Assembly (NCBI GenBank): GCA_039602395.1
Contig: JBCNJP010000003.1
Location: 21,042,956-21,106,955, forward strand
Direction: 5' to 3'
Origin: Deinandra increscens subsp. villosa
Taxonomy: Eukaryota; Streptophyta; Magnoliopsida; Asterales; Asteraceae
DNA: 64,000 nucleotides
Shown here: positions 1 to 11,642 of the stretch, one piece after another
Layout of the letters: the number at the start of each line of letters is the position of its first letter
Numbering within the stretch: the stretch's first letter is position 1
Translations under genes and position numbers: made by a program
The notes under the pieces: generated by a model
Databases searched by the model: none
What the model saw: the letters and a program-made list of their open reading frames with translations, nothing else
What the model was told of the DNA's origin: nothing

Positions 1-2269
1 GCAGAGGAGGTAGAGATATCAGTATGAACGGTGGGAATGATCGAAAGTTGAAGAGATATGTCATGTTCAGCTTCAGACTCAGCACTTGTTGAACCCTCAA
101 TAGCAAGAACCTTGGATGCATGTGCAAACCTTAGAAGTTTTAGGTTTTCAGGCACAAGTGCAAGCCTTTTGATCGAGTCCAGAGTCTCATCAACTGGTTC
201 ATCATGAAGGAGGTAGTTGACAAAAGAATCTTCGTCATCAGAGAAATTAAGATCATCTCCTTCTATGACAGTGTCATCATCGATTTCAAAATCGCTGTCA
301 TGCAATAGGCTTGTGGTGTCTTCAACACTAGTAGAGTCTTTACCAGCAGGAATGGTAGTAGAAGATATGGGATCTTGAGAATTCCCTCTTTCACTTCTTT
401 GATCAGATTCAGGTTGGTTTTCTGGCATTTCATTCTCTTTATCACCGGAATCATCATTTGGTTTGTCACTTAATTGTTTGCCTTCACTTGATTTGGCTAA
501 CAAATCTTTGAGTCTTTGAATTTCAGCAGCTTGTTCAGCAATGACTTGTGACTGATCATTAATCTTTTGATTTGCCACTTGCAGTGAACAGTTTAGATGG
601 TCATTCTGACTCTGAAGGTTGACAATTTCAGCCTGAAGTTCCATCACCTTTTCAGATTCTGAACTGATGGGCTGGTAGCAACAATTCCAGTAATGTCAGT
701 GGTGGTGACAATAGCTTCAGCTAGCTGCTCCAATGGTCTCATATCCATGTCTATTCCTTCAAATTGTTCAGCAGGAGATGGAGAGATAGTTGCTGCAGCT
801 AAGGATGTGTCCGATGGAGTGCCAGATGAACTTACCAATTCATAATCATCTTGTGTGTCGGGCTTCCTTCTGACTTTGAGCTTTTCAGTACAGGCCTTAC
901 TTCTCTCAGCTCCGATGAAGAACTCAGCGGATTTATAACTACTCCCACCAGTTTTTGTCAGAGTTTGTAAAGTAGTCTTAGGAGGATACTCGGGAGGACT
1001 ATCAGTCTCATTTTCAAGGTTAGAATTTAAGATCGTCCTCATCGAGAGAAACTGAATCCTCTTCATCATCCTGTTCATCCTGTGATGGATTATAGCTTTT
1101 ATCAGAGGATGATTGTGGTGTCGTAGCTGTAGAGGCCCTGGAATAGTCTCCAGTCCTTTGTCTTTTCCGAGGATGAATGCCCTTAGGTTGTGTGGGACTG
1201 TCATCAGAATCTGAGGAGTCAGACCCTTCATCATCATCATTGCCGTATCCTTCTCCTTCTTCAGACAGATCCACCAGCATAGGACTTGAGGAGCGTTCAG
1301 CAGGCTCAGAAGCTTCAGTACTTGTACCCTGGATATTCCCAGGGTCTTTAACAGTATCAGAAGCAGCAGTAACAGGTGCATTTAAATCCAACGCAGTGTG
1401 GACTTGATCAGCCTCATTATGTTCTACTTGAGCTTCAACAGCTGCTTCACCCATTTGGATATCTCCTTCGGCATCAGCAGGAGCAATCCGAGCAATCATC
1501 TCGGGAAAGAAAGGTACAACATTCCGTTGATATTTACCTTTATGGTACTTGCTGTATGAGCCAGTGTGTTCATTAAACTTATAGAGATGGTTTCTCCTTG
1601 CTTGATCAAGGTTGGGTAATAATGATCCAAGATAGCCTGTATGAACCGGGGGTACATCAGGAACTTCTTCGCTCTTCCAGTGGGATGCAAATTAGCAATC
1701 ATCAATTTGAGGAGTTGATGTGAAAGATTGAACCCCTCACCTGTGACAAACCCATGTAGAGCACATGCAGTTTCTTCAACAAAATCATCAGGAGCTGACT
1801 TTCTGTGTCCGAAGGAAGAAATGAAGAAGTTGATTATGAACCTCCAGTTTATCGGGAATAAAGTCTTATGAATTTTGTTGCAGACATCTGGGAGAAAGAC
1901 ACCAGAATATCCCATTCTTGTGATTGTTGACTGCCATTGAGTCTTTGTGAAAGTCTTGGGCTTGTCAGCATCTTGTAAGTACAGGACCGTTCTGATCTTT
2001 TCCTCAGTGATCTCAACATCAATGTTCTGGATCCTGGACCTTATAATATCTGAACCATCATCAAGCTCTGCAGATTGAGCATTGCTCCAGAATGCTTCAA
2101 TAATACCCTTATAGATGACAGGGTTGATCTGCATAGCTGTTTCCCATGTTGATTGTTGCAGTAAGTCAATTACATGCTCATCAGCACCTTCCCAGTTCTT
2201 GTTAAACACGCACCTTCCGTTGTGCAAACGACCAAACTCTAAAGCTTCAACAACTTGTCTGGGAGGCAT
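1..2269 (-). pseudogene. Extra (env-position) ORF of element A, frameshifted, open at window start
   Basis: This ORF lies 3' of pol, where Sireviruses carry an env-like gene. I see no clear membrane segment, so its function is open. The first ATG is at 2269, directly after a splice-acceptor-like tatatgtgcag. The N-terminal 250 residues align with the B and E copies: FW near residue 60, WRF near 142, YPRF near 206. Then come an acidic Ser/Asp tract with a basic PRKRQR stretch, and a coiled coil rich in Gln/Leu. The reading frame shifts near 1498, near 1020 and near 645. From an ATG at 644 the last frame stays open to base 1, so the C-terminus lies outside the window. No function is known. Confidence 0.75.
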
Positions 2270-2456
2270 CTGCACATATAGAATTAAAGGATTATATCCA
2301 AGTTGACACTAGATGAATGTCATGTCACACTAGACTCGTGATAGTGACAGAGCTTTTCATATTAGAATCAATGACATAAACCAACTCACATAGTGCATAT
2401 CCTCCAAAAATGATCACATGTAACCGGAATATCATGAATTAACAAAGGTTAATATC

Positions 2457-3113
2457 TTAGGAAGTAATCAAGTTGTGTGTGATAAATTTAAAATCTGGAA
2501 AATAAGGAGCCAGATCTAAATCTCCATTGTGTTGTTTACCCTTCAGACATGCCACACAATTGTCGATGTGGATGAATTCCTTCTCCGACACACCGTCAAC
2601 GTGTTTCCCCCTAACAAGGCGGTTCATGTTCCGAAAGTTTACCTGCCCCATTCGCCTATGCCATAATGTAGAGTCATCTTCTAATGCCTTAGCCAAGAAG
2701 CATGCTACGGAGCCAGTCGGCCTTGCAGTAGACATATCCAGAGCATACATGTTCCCTTTCCGTTTTGCTCGAAATAGAATCTGATCTTCGGGAATCTTGA
2801 AGCCAGGTTTCAGAATATAACATTCACGATCATCGAAGAACATTGGCATTTTGTTGTCGCAGATTTGTGAGACACTGAGCAGGTTGAACTTCAGATTAGA
2901 CACCAAATTCACTTTGTCAAATGAAATTTCACCATTAGTTAAGAGACCGTTTCCTATTATTCTTCCACCCCGAACATCACCTCCAAAGGCAACAGGACCA
3001 CCGTGCAATATTGTTTTGACATCATACAGTAGGTCCTTGTTCCATGTCATGTGCCTGGAACAGCCACTATCTAAGTAGCACGTGTTGGCAGCACTCTGGG
3101 CCAGTCCCTGCAC
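2457..3113 (-). pseudogene. pol: pol fragment of element A: protease motif and GAG-pre-integrase
   Basis: The fragment carries the retropepsin-like signature LDSGCSRHMT near its start, followed by the GAG-pre-integrase zinc region (LWHRRMGQ...NCVACLKGKQH). After KGKQH the similarity to the element E polyprotein stops abruptly and about 25 unrelated residues lead to a stop. The integrase core, reverse transcriptase and RNase H are absent; only 190 bp separate this stub from the extra ORF. The start follows an acceptor-like tttaatgtgcag at the gag-pol boundary. This copy cannot supply enzymes. Confidence 0.8.
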
Positions 3114-3129
3114 ATTAAAAAGAAAGTGA

Positions 3130-6100
3130 TTAGTTTTGAGATGGGCCCGGGCCAGATTGACCTGGGACCTTCTTCTTGGGTACCTTTTTCGCTCGCGGAG
3201 AATCTGTTGTTTGAACTACAACAGGAGGAGTTGGTGAAGATGTAACACTTGGTCTAGGAGCCTCTGCAGGTTGTTGAACCATCATAGACCTAGGCATAAA
3301 AGCAGGCCTTGGTCGAGGTGTCCAAGATCTTATAGGAACAGGATTTGGTGCAGACATTCTCACTGGTTGTTTAACTGGTGGCCTCAAAGCTTTTACCTTC
3401 CTTCCCAAACCATGAGGGACATATTGAGCTTGGTTAGGAATGTAGAGTTGATTTGGGTAAGACTGCTGAAACATGGTGTCAGGTTGTGGAACCATGTAGT
3501 CCTCACTATAATTCCCATAATACGTTAGGGGCCACTTGATTTCCTTGTGGGTAGTAATGAACATGAGGTAATGGGGTGTTGTCAAAGGCAGGATAACCCG
3601 TGTTGTATACACACACCTTTGCATCATGGTGTGGATTCCCGCAAGCTGTACAACCCAAGGTCTCAACCGTTCCACTAGGGTCAACCACAATAGGTAGTTC
3701 AGCAACTTGGGGAGCCGTTGGTTGTGGCTCATTGGATGTTGCACATTCATCCTTTTCTGTTTCAGTGACCACAGTCTTCTTCTTCCTCCTATTGGTTTGT
3801 TTCCTTTTCTTGGGGGTGTTCTCAGTTTCAGTAGCATCAAAGGTTATGGCATCTAGCTCGACCACAGTGGGCTGATCTTCAACACTTGATTAACCAGTCA
3901 AAACAGGTTCATTTTGAGGTCTCTTCTTCTTAGGATCACTTGTCTTGAAAAGAACCATAGTGGATTTACCAACCACATTGGGAGCAGTGCAAACAGATGT
4001 ATCAGTTGGCTCAACAAACACGGATGCAGAAGTTGCATGAGCAGGCATCGTTGGAGCGTTTGGTTATGCATCAGGAACAGTGATCACCTTACCATCGGTG
4101 ATTGTAAGACCAGCTTGTGTGTGCATAACAGTCTTACCATGTTTTAAGGCCATTTCGGCAAAAGCACGACTAAACTCATCATCATCGATGTCCTGCTGAA
4201 TCGCGAGTTTCTCATTTGCAACCTTCTTCTTGCGCTTGCGCCTTCGAGTGGTTTTAGTTCTTTTAGCAATTTCATTTGTATTAAAAGCATCATAGTTTTC
4301 ATTAAATAAAAAAGATTGAGCCTCTGATGTATTTTGTGTACACAAATTGAGAAACTCTGTTTCAGCAGATTTTTGCACATATGCTTCAGACAAACTAGTA
4401 TTGACAGAATTCAAAGAAATAACATCAAAATCTCCAAATTTTAATGTTTCATCAATCGGTGGGAGACCAGAGGCAGTTTCGGATTTAGCCAGCTGTTCTT
4501 CCATCGCATTGATTTCAGAAGTACACGGAATCAAACTGGGGTCGATGAACTTAATACGGCTCTTAGGATTGATTTTGGTCAATTCGGGGACACAAAGATA
4601 GTTGTGATTGAGTGGATGCTCAACCACACTCTCTAGTATCTCCCATGTTAAACCCAAACCTGTCCTAAGACACGACATTATGTCCTTAGCGACCGCACTT
4701 CCCAAAGTTTCAGGGTTAAGTTTCATCAAATCAATTGTTTCTCGAGCTTCAGCGTAGCTGTTTCTCAGAGAAGTCAAAGTTTTAAACAGATCAGCAGTTT
4801 GGATTTTTAAGTTTGATTCTGTGTGCTACATGAACTCAATGTAATGTCATCCTGAAGTGACTTGATTTTGACCAAAAAATCTTTTTCATTAGCTTGAAGA
4901 AGCTCAACATTACTCTTGCTCTCTTTCGCCTTAGCATGCAACTCTAGGTTGTACGCGCGATAGCGAGCGACAGTTTCACGACATTTCTGAGTACACAAAG
5001 ATGATCTTACCTCATCTGGAATTGTTTCCTTCTGAAGTTCGAGAAGACGCTTGCTTGATTCCGTCTCTATCTCAGATGGATTTATAGCAGTAACGTTTCC
5101 GACAGTAGGAGAAGACTCTTCAAGAATCTCATCAACTCCAGCCATCAGACAGAAATCAGTTGGGAAGAGAGGGTCAAATTCAACTGACTCATAAAGCTCC
5201 TCACCATCAGAATTGACCATTAGTGCATAGTCTGACTGGCTTGAAGGTTGAGATGATGAAGACGATGTCCAGTTATAGATACCATCTTCGAGTGAGACTA
5301 ATGCCTTGCCACCGTTGTTGACTCCTTGAGCAGCTTGAGAGTTAGACGAGCCAGGATGAGAGACATTAGAGCTGGCATTCTGAGGTTTCTGATAGGATGA
5401 GCTGCTTTGCTTCTGATATGACTGGTTTCCATTGCCAACTTGTTTCTGAAAAGCCTGATTACCTCCACCCGAGCTTGCAGGAGCATTCCACGTTCTTGGT
5501 TTTGGGCATTCACGTGCGAAATGTATGAGCTCTTGACAGTTGAAGCATTGAGCTTTGGACTTATCAAACCCGATATTGGCATTTAAAGGAGGTTGAAACA
5601 ACTTCCTCCCAGTCTTTCTAAAGAACTTCCTCGTTCTAGCAGCAATCATACCCATCTACCACTTGATGTCGATCTCTTCCAGATCATCAGCAGAAATTTG
5701 GTCAAGATCTTCTTGACAAACAGTCATTGTCTCAATGTTCCCAGACATTTGAGAGTTCATGCAAGATAGGAAAGCATTGCACAAATCTTGGTCCAAACTG
5801 GTGTTGTTAAATGAAATTGGTGCTGACTGCTGAACCATGAACCCAGAAGGTGGCTGTTGAACATATGTAACATTTGAAGGTTGATGAGTGGCATGTGATG
5901 CAAATACTTCAGTTTGAATAGCAGCTGGTACAGGAGATGAAGCGATTGCAGGCAGTGTTGAGCCAGACGAGTTGGAAAACTGATAATTCTCCTCACAAGC
6001 AGAAGCGGCAAATGTAGCATTAGGAGCTGAGGAAGATGAGCCCCTTGAAGTCATATTTCCCATAAGTGACTTGCCACTACGTTCAACTGCTCTTACTTCA

Positions 6101-6791
6101 TAGTCTCTAACCTTGTCTATCATATCCAGATAGTCAGCCTGAGTTATTAGATCAGTACTTTCTATCAGGTAAGTGACGTACGAGGCAAATTCCTAAGGGA
6201 AAGAATGCAAGATTTTCCTTATAATATCTCCAGAATCAAGACGAATTTTCTTGGTAGTCATTTCAGTAATGATTCTGTAGAAGCGGTTGACATGTGTTTC
6301 AAACGACTCTCCACTTCTGTGAGCGAAAGTGTTAAAAGCCAACTTCAATTTCTCAAGTCTTCTTTCCTTTGTAGCCGGATTGCCTTCATAATTTTTCTCC
6401 AAACCACCCCAAATCTCATGGCCTGAAGTAGCCTCACGAAATTGATATAGCAAGTCATCATTCAATGCCATCTTTATACAACCCAATGCACGCATGTCAA
6501 ATTTCCTTTGTGCCCTTTCAGCAGGAGTCAGCGTATCCAAAGGTTTTGGAATCTTCTGCTTCTTGGGATGAGGAGGATCAGCAACAGTAACAGTAGCAGT
6601 GCCAGTAGCGGTAGCTTCTTCAATTTCAAACACAGCCGGACCTTCAACGATTGAAGTCAATAGATCATAATCAACATACTCCAGAAACATCACAAACTTC
6701 CCTTTCCAATCATCGAAGTCACTTGCGCCCATTAGTTTTGGTGGAAGATTGTGACATTGCATGACATAGCAAACTGATTGCCTTCAGCCAT
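3130..6791 (-). pseudogene. gag: gag of element A, multiply disrupted
   Basis: A copia-type gag (UBN2 family) about 1,200 codons long. The N-terminal capsid-like domain spans 6762-6193, with motifs such as FDDWKGKF and IWGGLEKNYEG. A CCHC knuckle, CFNCQELIHFAREC, sits near 5550, a coiled-coil-rich middle follows, and a second CCHC-like motif, CTACGNPHHDAKVC, lies near 3640. The likely start is the ATG at 6791, with a frameshift near 6765. In-frame TAG codons are visible at 6193-6195 and 5656-5658 and frameshifts near 4790 and 3520, with further decay around 3890-4060. The C-terminus ends SQN-stop, matching the N-stop endings of C and E. Confidence 0.85.
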
Positions 6792-7553
6792 TGGAAGTGA
6801 CAAACACGAAAATTTAGCTCAAATTTGCTAAATTGACTAACGGTTCGGACGGATTGAACGCTTGGTTCAAAATGCTCAAATGCTTGTAGAATGCTTAAAT
6901 TCACACAAAATCCTACATTCACAAATATTAACAAACATAATTAGTCATAAGCAAGTGAGATTTCTGCAAAAAATTTGAAAAGTCAAATTTTCAAACTTAG
7001 CCAAAATTTGAACAGCTTGTTCTTGAGTGATTTCAAACTTCAAAAATTAATGTTGACAAAAAAATGTTTAAAATCATCAATAGGTTCGAAATTCATGTAG
7101 GAATACTTTTCTCAACTGACACAAACTCCAAATACCACTCTAAATGACCTAATTTGATGGAATAGTAAGATTATGTGAAGAACACCAAAAACCATCACTT
7201 TTAGCTTCTAAAATCTTCAATACTTGATGTTTTATTAGAGAAATTAGTGCCAATAGGTTCGGTATTACATGTGTAAATCTCGTCATTCATCAATTTTAAC
7301 AAAGAATCAACAGAAAAACAAATTTGAAAATTTTTCTCAAGAACAGACTTAAGGAAAGTTACGAACTATTCATGGTAGATTTAAAAAATTCGACTATATT
7401 GTTTGAGATTCACTGAAATCTGAGTGTAGCATTGTGTTTCTTGAGTGATTTATACCAAAAATCAACTCAAACAACAAGCAAATCCATCCAAAATTGACAA
7501 CTCATATGAGATTTGCTCCATTTTGAGAAAAACTTTAAAAATGAAGAACATGA
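6792..7553 (-). other. 5' leader of element A
   Basis: AT-rich untranslated leader between the primer binding site and gag. I see no gene and no clear array of this element's LTR motif; only scattered GGTTCG occurrences at about 6840, 7081 and 7254. Confidence 0.6.
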
Positions 7554-7564
7554 CTCTGATACCA
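7554..7564 (-). promoter_or_regulatory. Primer binding site of element A
   Basis: On the minus strand this reads TGGTATCAGAG, complementary to the 3' end of initiator Met-tRNA, and it starts two bases from the LTR end. The same signal marks elements C, D, E, F, G and H. Confidence 0.85.
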
Positions 7565-7566
7565 AT

Positions 7567-8415
7567 TGTCAGGACCAGATTTGAGCAACATGTTCTCATA
7601 TGATTCATCACACAAGTGCAGAAATCATGTGTGATGGTCGATTCTGGATGAATCTGCATCAATGCTCACCCATTGATGATTCCTAAAGCTCAAGAACACA
7701 CACTAACACCAAGAACACACACACAAATGCTCTCTTGAAGAATAATCCAGGAGTGCCGTCCCTCAATAGGGTTTTTCTCAACTATATATATACTACAAGA
7801 GAGCATAGGACAAAAAGAATGTTTGACACACACAATCATTACCTAGAATTCAGCAAAATATTCCATCAGCACAGAAAAGTTTGCTAAGCACTAGACAAGT
7901 TCGCTAAGCACAAACAAGTTCGCTAACAAGTCCGCTAAGCATTAACAAGTTCGCTAACAAGTCCGCTAAGCATTAACAAGTTCGCTAACAAGTCCGCTAA
8001 GCATTAATAAGTTCGCTAACAAGTCCGCTAAGCATTAACAAGTTCGCTAACAAGTCCGCTAAGCATTAACAAGTTCGCTAACAAGTCCGTTAAGTTCGCT
8101 AAGAGGAAAAATAAGTTCGCTAAGATTAGGAATAAGTCTGCTAAGTAAACAAGTCCGCTAGGAACAAATCAAGTACGCTAAGACAAACATTGAACAAATA
8201 CGTTAAGTGTTAAACAAGTCCGCTAAGTTTAATTAATCAGAAGTCCGCTAAGAAGAAAAACAAGTACGCTAGATTCATAATCAAAATGTTTCTAAGTACA
8301 AATTCAAAGTCAATTACAAAATAAAGTATCAAATCTAGATAGGACATCAAAAAGGTCTTCACCAGCAATACTCAACGGTGAATAGTTTGTGTTGCCAACA
8401 AAATAGGTTCCAACA
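7567..8415 (-). repeat. 5' LTR of element A
   Basis: The LTR begins (plus strand) TGTCAGGACC next to the primer site. The other end is set at ...GTTCCAACA (8415), because the minus strand then starts TGTTGGAACC; this outer boundary is uncertain. A TATA box lies at 7783-7792 on the minus strand, and a 31-bp minisatellite of the element's CG motif occupies the U3 region upstream of it. Confidence 0.7.
7916..8101. repeat. 31-bp minisatellite in the LTR of A
   Basis: Six head-to-tail units start at 7916, 7947, 7978, 8009, 8040 and 8071, an exact 31-bp period. Each contains AAGTTCGCTAAC followed by AAGTCCGCTAAGC. Degenerate single copies of the (T/C)CGCTAAG word flank the array from about 7870 to 8275. 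There are no unique spacers. Confidence 0.95.
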
Positions 8416-8601
8416 TATATTTTAAAAATCACGTACGTTGTTCTAAAAATGACGCATACACTCCAGAAAACTCACAAAAACCACATGTTTTCACACTTAA
8501 TAAAAATAACGCATGTTATTCAAATAAAATAACGCAAACAAAATAATACAGCATAAAAATAGATAAAAAAAAGAGTGTCATATATTAATATTTATAAAAA
8601 T

Positions 8602-9016
8602 TTACAAGTGGAATATACTGCTAAAGATAAAAAAAACATCAAAAAAACCTAAAGAAATGAGTGCATAAATCTTCTTAAATATTTCAGCAGCCTCCACCCT
8701 GTACTTACCCTTCTTAATGGTGTTGTCGAAAACACCACTAAGGAGGGTATGCATCTCCTCCTTCATCTCCGACTGCTGAGTAATAGAAGGATGATCGCAT
8801 AATGCGTAATTCTTTCATCGCGGACTCCGGCTCATCCACGAGCTCTTGAAGCATCCTGATATGGCCTTGGATGCTGTGGACAGTAAGACCCCTGATCATG
8901 GTGAAAGAATTACGCCTTATGCGATCATCCTTCTATTCTTTCGCATGCACTTGTTCAACAATTTGCATGACTGCGTTTTTAGACGCAGAGTTAGGTTTAG
9001 ATGAAGAAGACGCCAT
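8602..9016 (-). pseudogene. Small unknown gene of region K, minus strand, broken
   Basis: From an ATG at 9016 the frame reads MASSSSKPNSASKN..., hits an in-frame TAG after about 27 codons, continues in the same frame through a helical stretch (MLQELVDEPESAMKELRI), and shifts frame near 8785 into TQQSEMKEEMHTLLSG and KYRVEAAEIFKKIYAL. A TATA-like run lies upstream at about 9125. A 34-bp inverted repeat (8783-8816 and 8903-8936) lies inside the gene and may be linked to its damage. I do not recognise the family. It diverges from the plus-strand gene at 9408, and the two share only a Ser-rich start. Confidence 0.45.
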
Positions 9017-9407
9017 TTTTTATGTTAAAAGGATGAGAAGCATGAATTTAGGTCTGGGATATATGGGGGATTTGAAGGACTTTGTGCGTCGAGTAAGGAA
9101 TGTGCATGAAGAAAGACAGAAATATATATATACAGAAACAGAAAAATGGAGGGAAAATGAAACGTCGGAAAAAAAAATTACATAATAAACTCAAAAATAA
9201 AAAAACTTAAATCGCTTCCATTTCACCTCCCCCAACCGTCCCCATTAATACGGTAATAAATAAAAATGCAGGTGACGCATTTAATACCAGGCGAATCTCA
9301 TCATCCACCGTCTATAAAACTAGGCACTCGGTTGCATTTTGAATTCACGCAAACACAGTTCATTAAATTACACATCAAATCACAAAACCACAGATAAACA
9401 AAAAAAA

Positions 9408-9710
9408 ATGTCTTCATCTTCCTCCAACAGCACAGAATCCAACAACAACGCTCTCAAGGAGAAACTAACTCGGCAAATAATGCTAGAGTACAACAAGGAG
9501 AAACTGCTGATAGACGTCCTCGAACAAAATTTCGAAAGCCTACAAGAAAACACGCAAGCCAGAGAAGAAATTGCGCAAAAGATAAGCAATCTGCCAAAGA
9601 ATTCACTTCAAAACATTCTCCGTTTGTTCATGATAGACCAAGGACAAAACGGATATGGAGCAGATGGAATCAATAAACAAAATACTCGAGGCTATGAGTG
9701 CCTCTCTTGA
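9408..9710 (+). CDS. Small unknown helical protein of region K
   Basis: A 100-residue ORF starting at the ATG at 9408, chosen because a TATAAAA at 9313-9319 and an A-rich leader precede it; the frame is also open upstream to 9339. The protein begins MSSSSSNSTESNNN and continues as a charged, probably helical segment (EKLTRQIMLEYNKEK, DVLEQNFESLQ, QKISNLPKNSLQNILRLFM). There is no signal peptide, membrane segment or zinc motif. With the minus-strand gene it forms a divergent pair sharing a roughly 390-bp intergenic region. It may be the intact partner of the pair, but expression is unproven. Confidence 0.45.
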   Translation: MSSSSSNSTESNNNALKEKLTRQIMLEYNKEKLLIDVLEQNFESLQENTQAREEIAQKISNLPKNSLQNILRLFMIDQGQNGYGADGINKQNTRGYECLS

Positions 9711-10668
9711 GTTAACAAAGTCTTTTTTACAAGCCTATCAGTAGAATGTATCCCTGTTATCAAATAATAATAATAATAATTTTTGTATTTCTTCATTTTA
9801 TTCTTCATTTATGTTGGTTTATGTTTACTTTAATTTATGCAAATTATTAAAAATAAAAAACACATCAAAATGATTATTCAAAAAAAAAAAACTAACCAGT
9901 AATATATAAAAAAAATAATTCACACTTAGAATTACGCAAACTACAACTAATCACGCAAACGATAAAATTACGTACATATTAAAATAAATCACGCAAACAC
10001 AGAAAACTCTAGTAAAAAACTAAAACAAAACTACTAAAATTTTATCAATGATTTTGCAAAAATAAAAATCAACTTTAAAAATACGGAAGTGTAACAATAA
10101 AATACAGCATTATTACGCACACTATAATTGTGTATGACTCCCGCTAAAAATACATGAACATATGTTCAAAAAATTTGAGATTATATTATCACGCATTTTA
10201 CTTGTAATTTCACGCATGAAGTAACTCATAAAATTAAGGTTACAACAAACCACGTAACGACATATAATTAAAACACAAAAAATATAATATTCACGCAAAA
10301 TAATAAAAACAAAAAAAATACAAAAATAATAAAATTACGCAGTTATTAAATAAAAACGCAAACAGAAAAATTTTTATAAAAAGAAAAAAAAACATGAACA
10401 TAAGTTAAAAAAATTAATTAATTGACTTTCTATAGTCACGTATGTTGTTTTTATTTTGACGCATCATAGAAACTCGATATAAAACACCTTATAACAAATC
10501 ACGCAAAACGCATGAAGAAATGCTGTGACGTAATCTACCGTCTATTTTAATTAAAAACTTTAAATTAACAAAAATGCCCCTCCATGTCTAGAAAGAAAAC
10601 GCCACGCGTCGGCCTCTCCTTCCTTCGCACGCTTTGCACGGAAAAAACCCTTTGTATTTGAACTTTCA

Positions 10669-10669
<1 letters not shown>

Positions 10670-10725
<56 letters not shown>

Positions 10726-10744
10726 TATATAGAGAGAGAGAGAG
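10670..10744. repeat. (TA)n and (GA)n microsatellite
   Basis: About 50 bases of alternating TA, then TAGTATATAT, then a short GA run. It precedes repeat R1, as a similar AT run precedes R2. Confidence 0.95.
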
Positions 10745-10745
10745 A

Positions 10746-11642
10746 TCATTTGAGAACCAATTGGGTTTAAGAACTTTTGAGAACAATTTATCTTAACCAC
10801 CTTTTAAAATGAATGGTTTAGATTACTTTGAATTTATTTAAGTTAAATTAAAATTTAGAAATCTATTAAATATATAGAAAAAGGCACTTAAGTAATTTTT
10901 ATTTGAAATTAGATGACATAATAAGAGGATATGACATAAATAACTACTCCCCCCCCCCTTATTTTATATCGTTGATAACTTTTTATACAATAATAATTTT
11001 TTTTTAAAAAAAATTACACCATTAAAAAGGACGTTTTTTATCTTTAATTTGGTTATAGTCTCGTTGTTTTTTTTTATAAATTATTTTTCATAATTTTTTT
11101 CAATGTATGTTGTTACATGTAGGTAACGAACATTTACATATGCGTAGCGAACATATACATATGTGTAACGAAGATTTACACGTTTTCTTCTCTCTCATTT
11201 TCCGTAAACAAATTATCTATCAGGTAAATGCCCAAACACATTTTTCGCAAACACATTACACATTTTCTTGCTACAACCACGTAGCTCGTTTTTTACAAAC
11301 CTGAAGCATTGTGTAACAAAAATGTAAACAAGTTTTTACATGGTTGCATACTCGTAGGCATCTGTTACATAGTTGTTGTCTATATTGCATTATCGTAGAA
11401 ATCTGTCACATGGTTGCATCTTCTTACATATACGTTATATTTTCATAATAGAGTCTTACCAACTTGTAGTAAAAGGTTACTACTCGTGGAAAACTAAAAC
11501 CATGATAATACTAGCACCAGAACAATACCAAGATCTCAAAATTATTAATTTTTTTGTAAGCACCAAAAACAACATCAAAGGATCTCAAAATTATCAACAA
11601 TAAGATCTCAAGATTATAAATTTTTTGAATGCATGTTGTTAT
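10746..11642. repeat. Repeat R1 (unclassified transposon copy)
   Basis: Starts TTTGAGAACCAA and is clearly related (roughly 80-85% by eye) to 13056-13965. Shared landmarks include TTAACCACCTTTTAAAATG, the AATCTATTAAATATATAGAA block and repeated ACGAAC/TTACAT words. It has no coding capacity. The copy breaks at about 11640 where the L segment begins. A possible terminal piece with GTTCTCGCGGTTCTCAC lies at about 12958. Confidence 0.7.

Larger units (their letters stand above)
1..8415 (-). mobile_element. Element A: partial Sirevirus-type Ty1/copia retrotransposon
   Basis: The order on the minus strand is LTR (8415-7567), primer binding site, leader, gag, a stub of protease/pre-integrase, and the extra ORF that runs off the window start. 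Integrase core, reverse transcriptase and RNase H are missing between about 2480 and 2290, so the copy is internally deleted as well as riddled with stops and frameshifts. The 3' LTR is outside the window, so neither LTR divergence nor target duplication can be read. Lineage is inferred from the gag architecture and the third ORF. Confidence 0.85.
8416..10640. other. Region K: AT-rich segment full of ACGCA words around a divergent gene pair
   Basis: Around 15 ACGCA pentamers (as TACGCA, CACGCA, AACGCA or GACGCA) occur in the non-coding parts, for example near 8446, 8508, 8529, 9274, 9344, 9936, 9951, 10117, 10191, 10212, 10293, 10337, 10356, 10460, 10501 and 10508. Nearly all are on the plus strand although the two genes inside diverge. 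Related ACGTA words are mixed in. No terminal repeats are visible; the left side is cut by the LTR of A and the right side fades near a microsatellite. It is probably a DNA transposon or part of one, family unknown. Confidence 0.45.

Noticed and set aside
7916..8101. CRISPR-like array
   Set aside because: The 31-bp units are contiguous and nearly identical with no unique spacers, and the setting is a plant LTR; it is a minisatellite.
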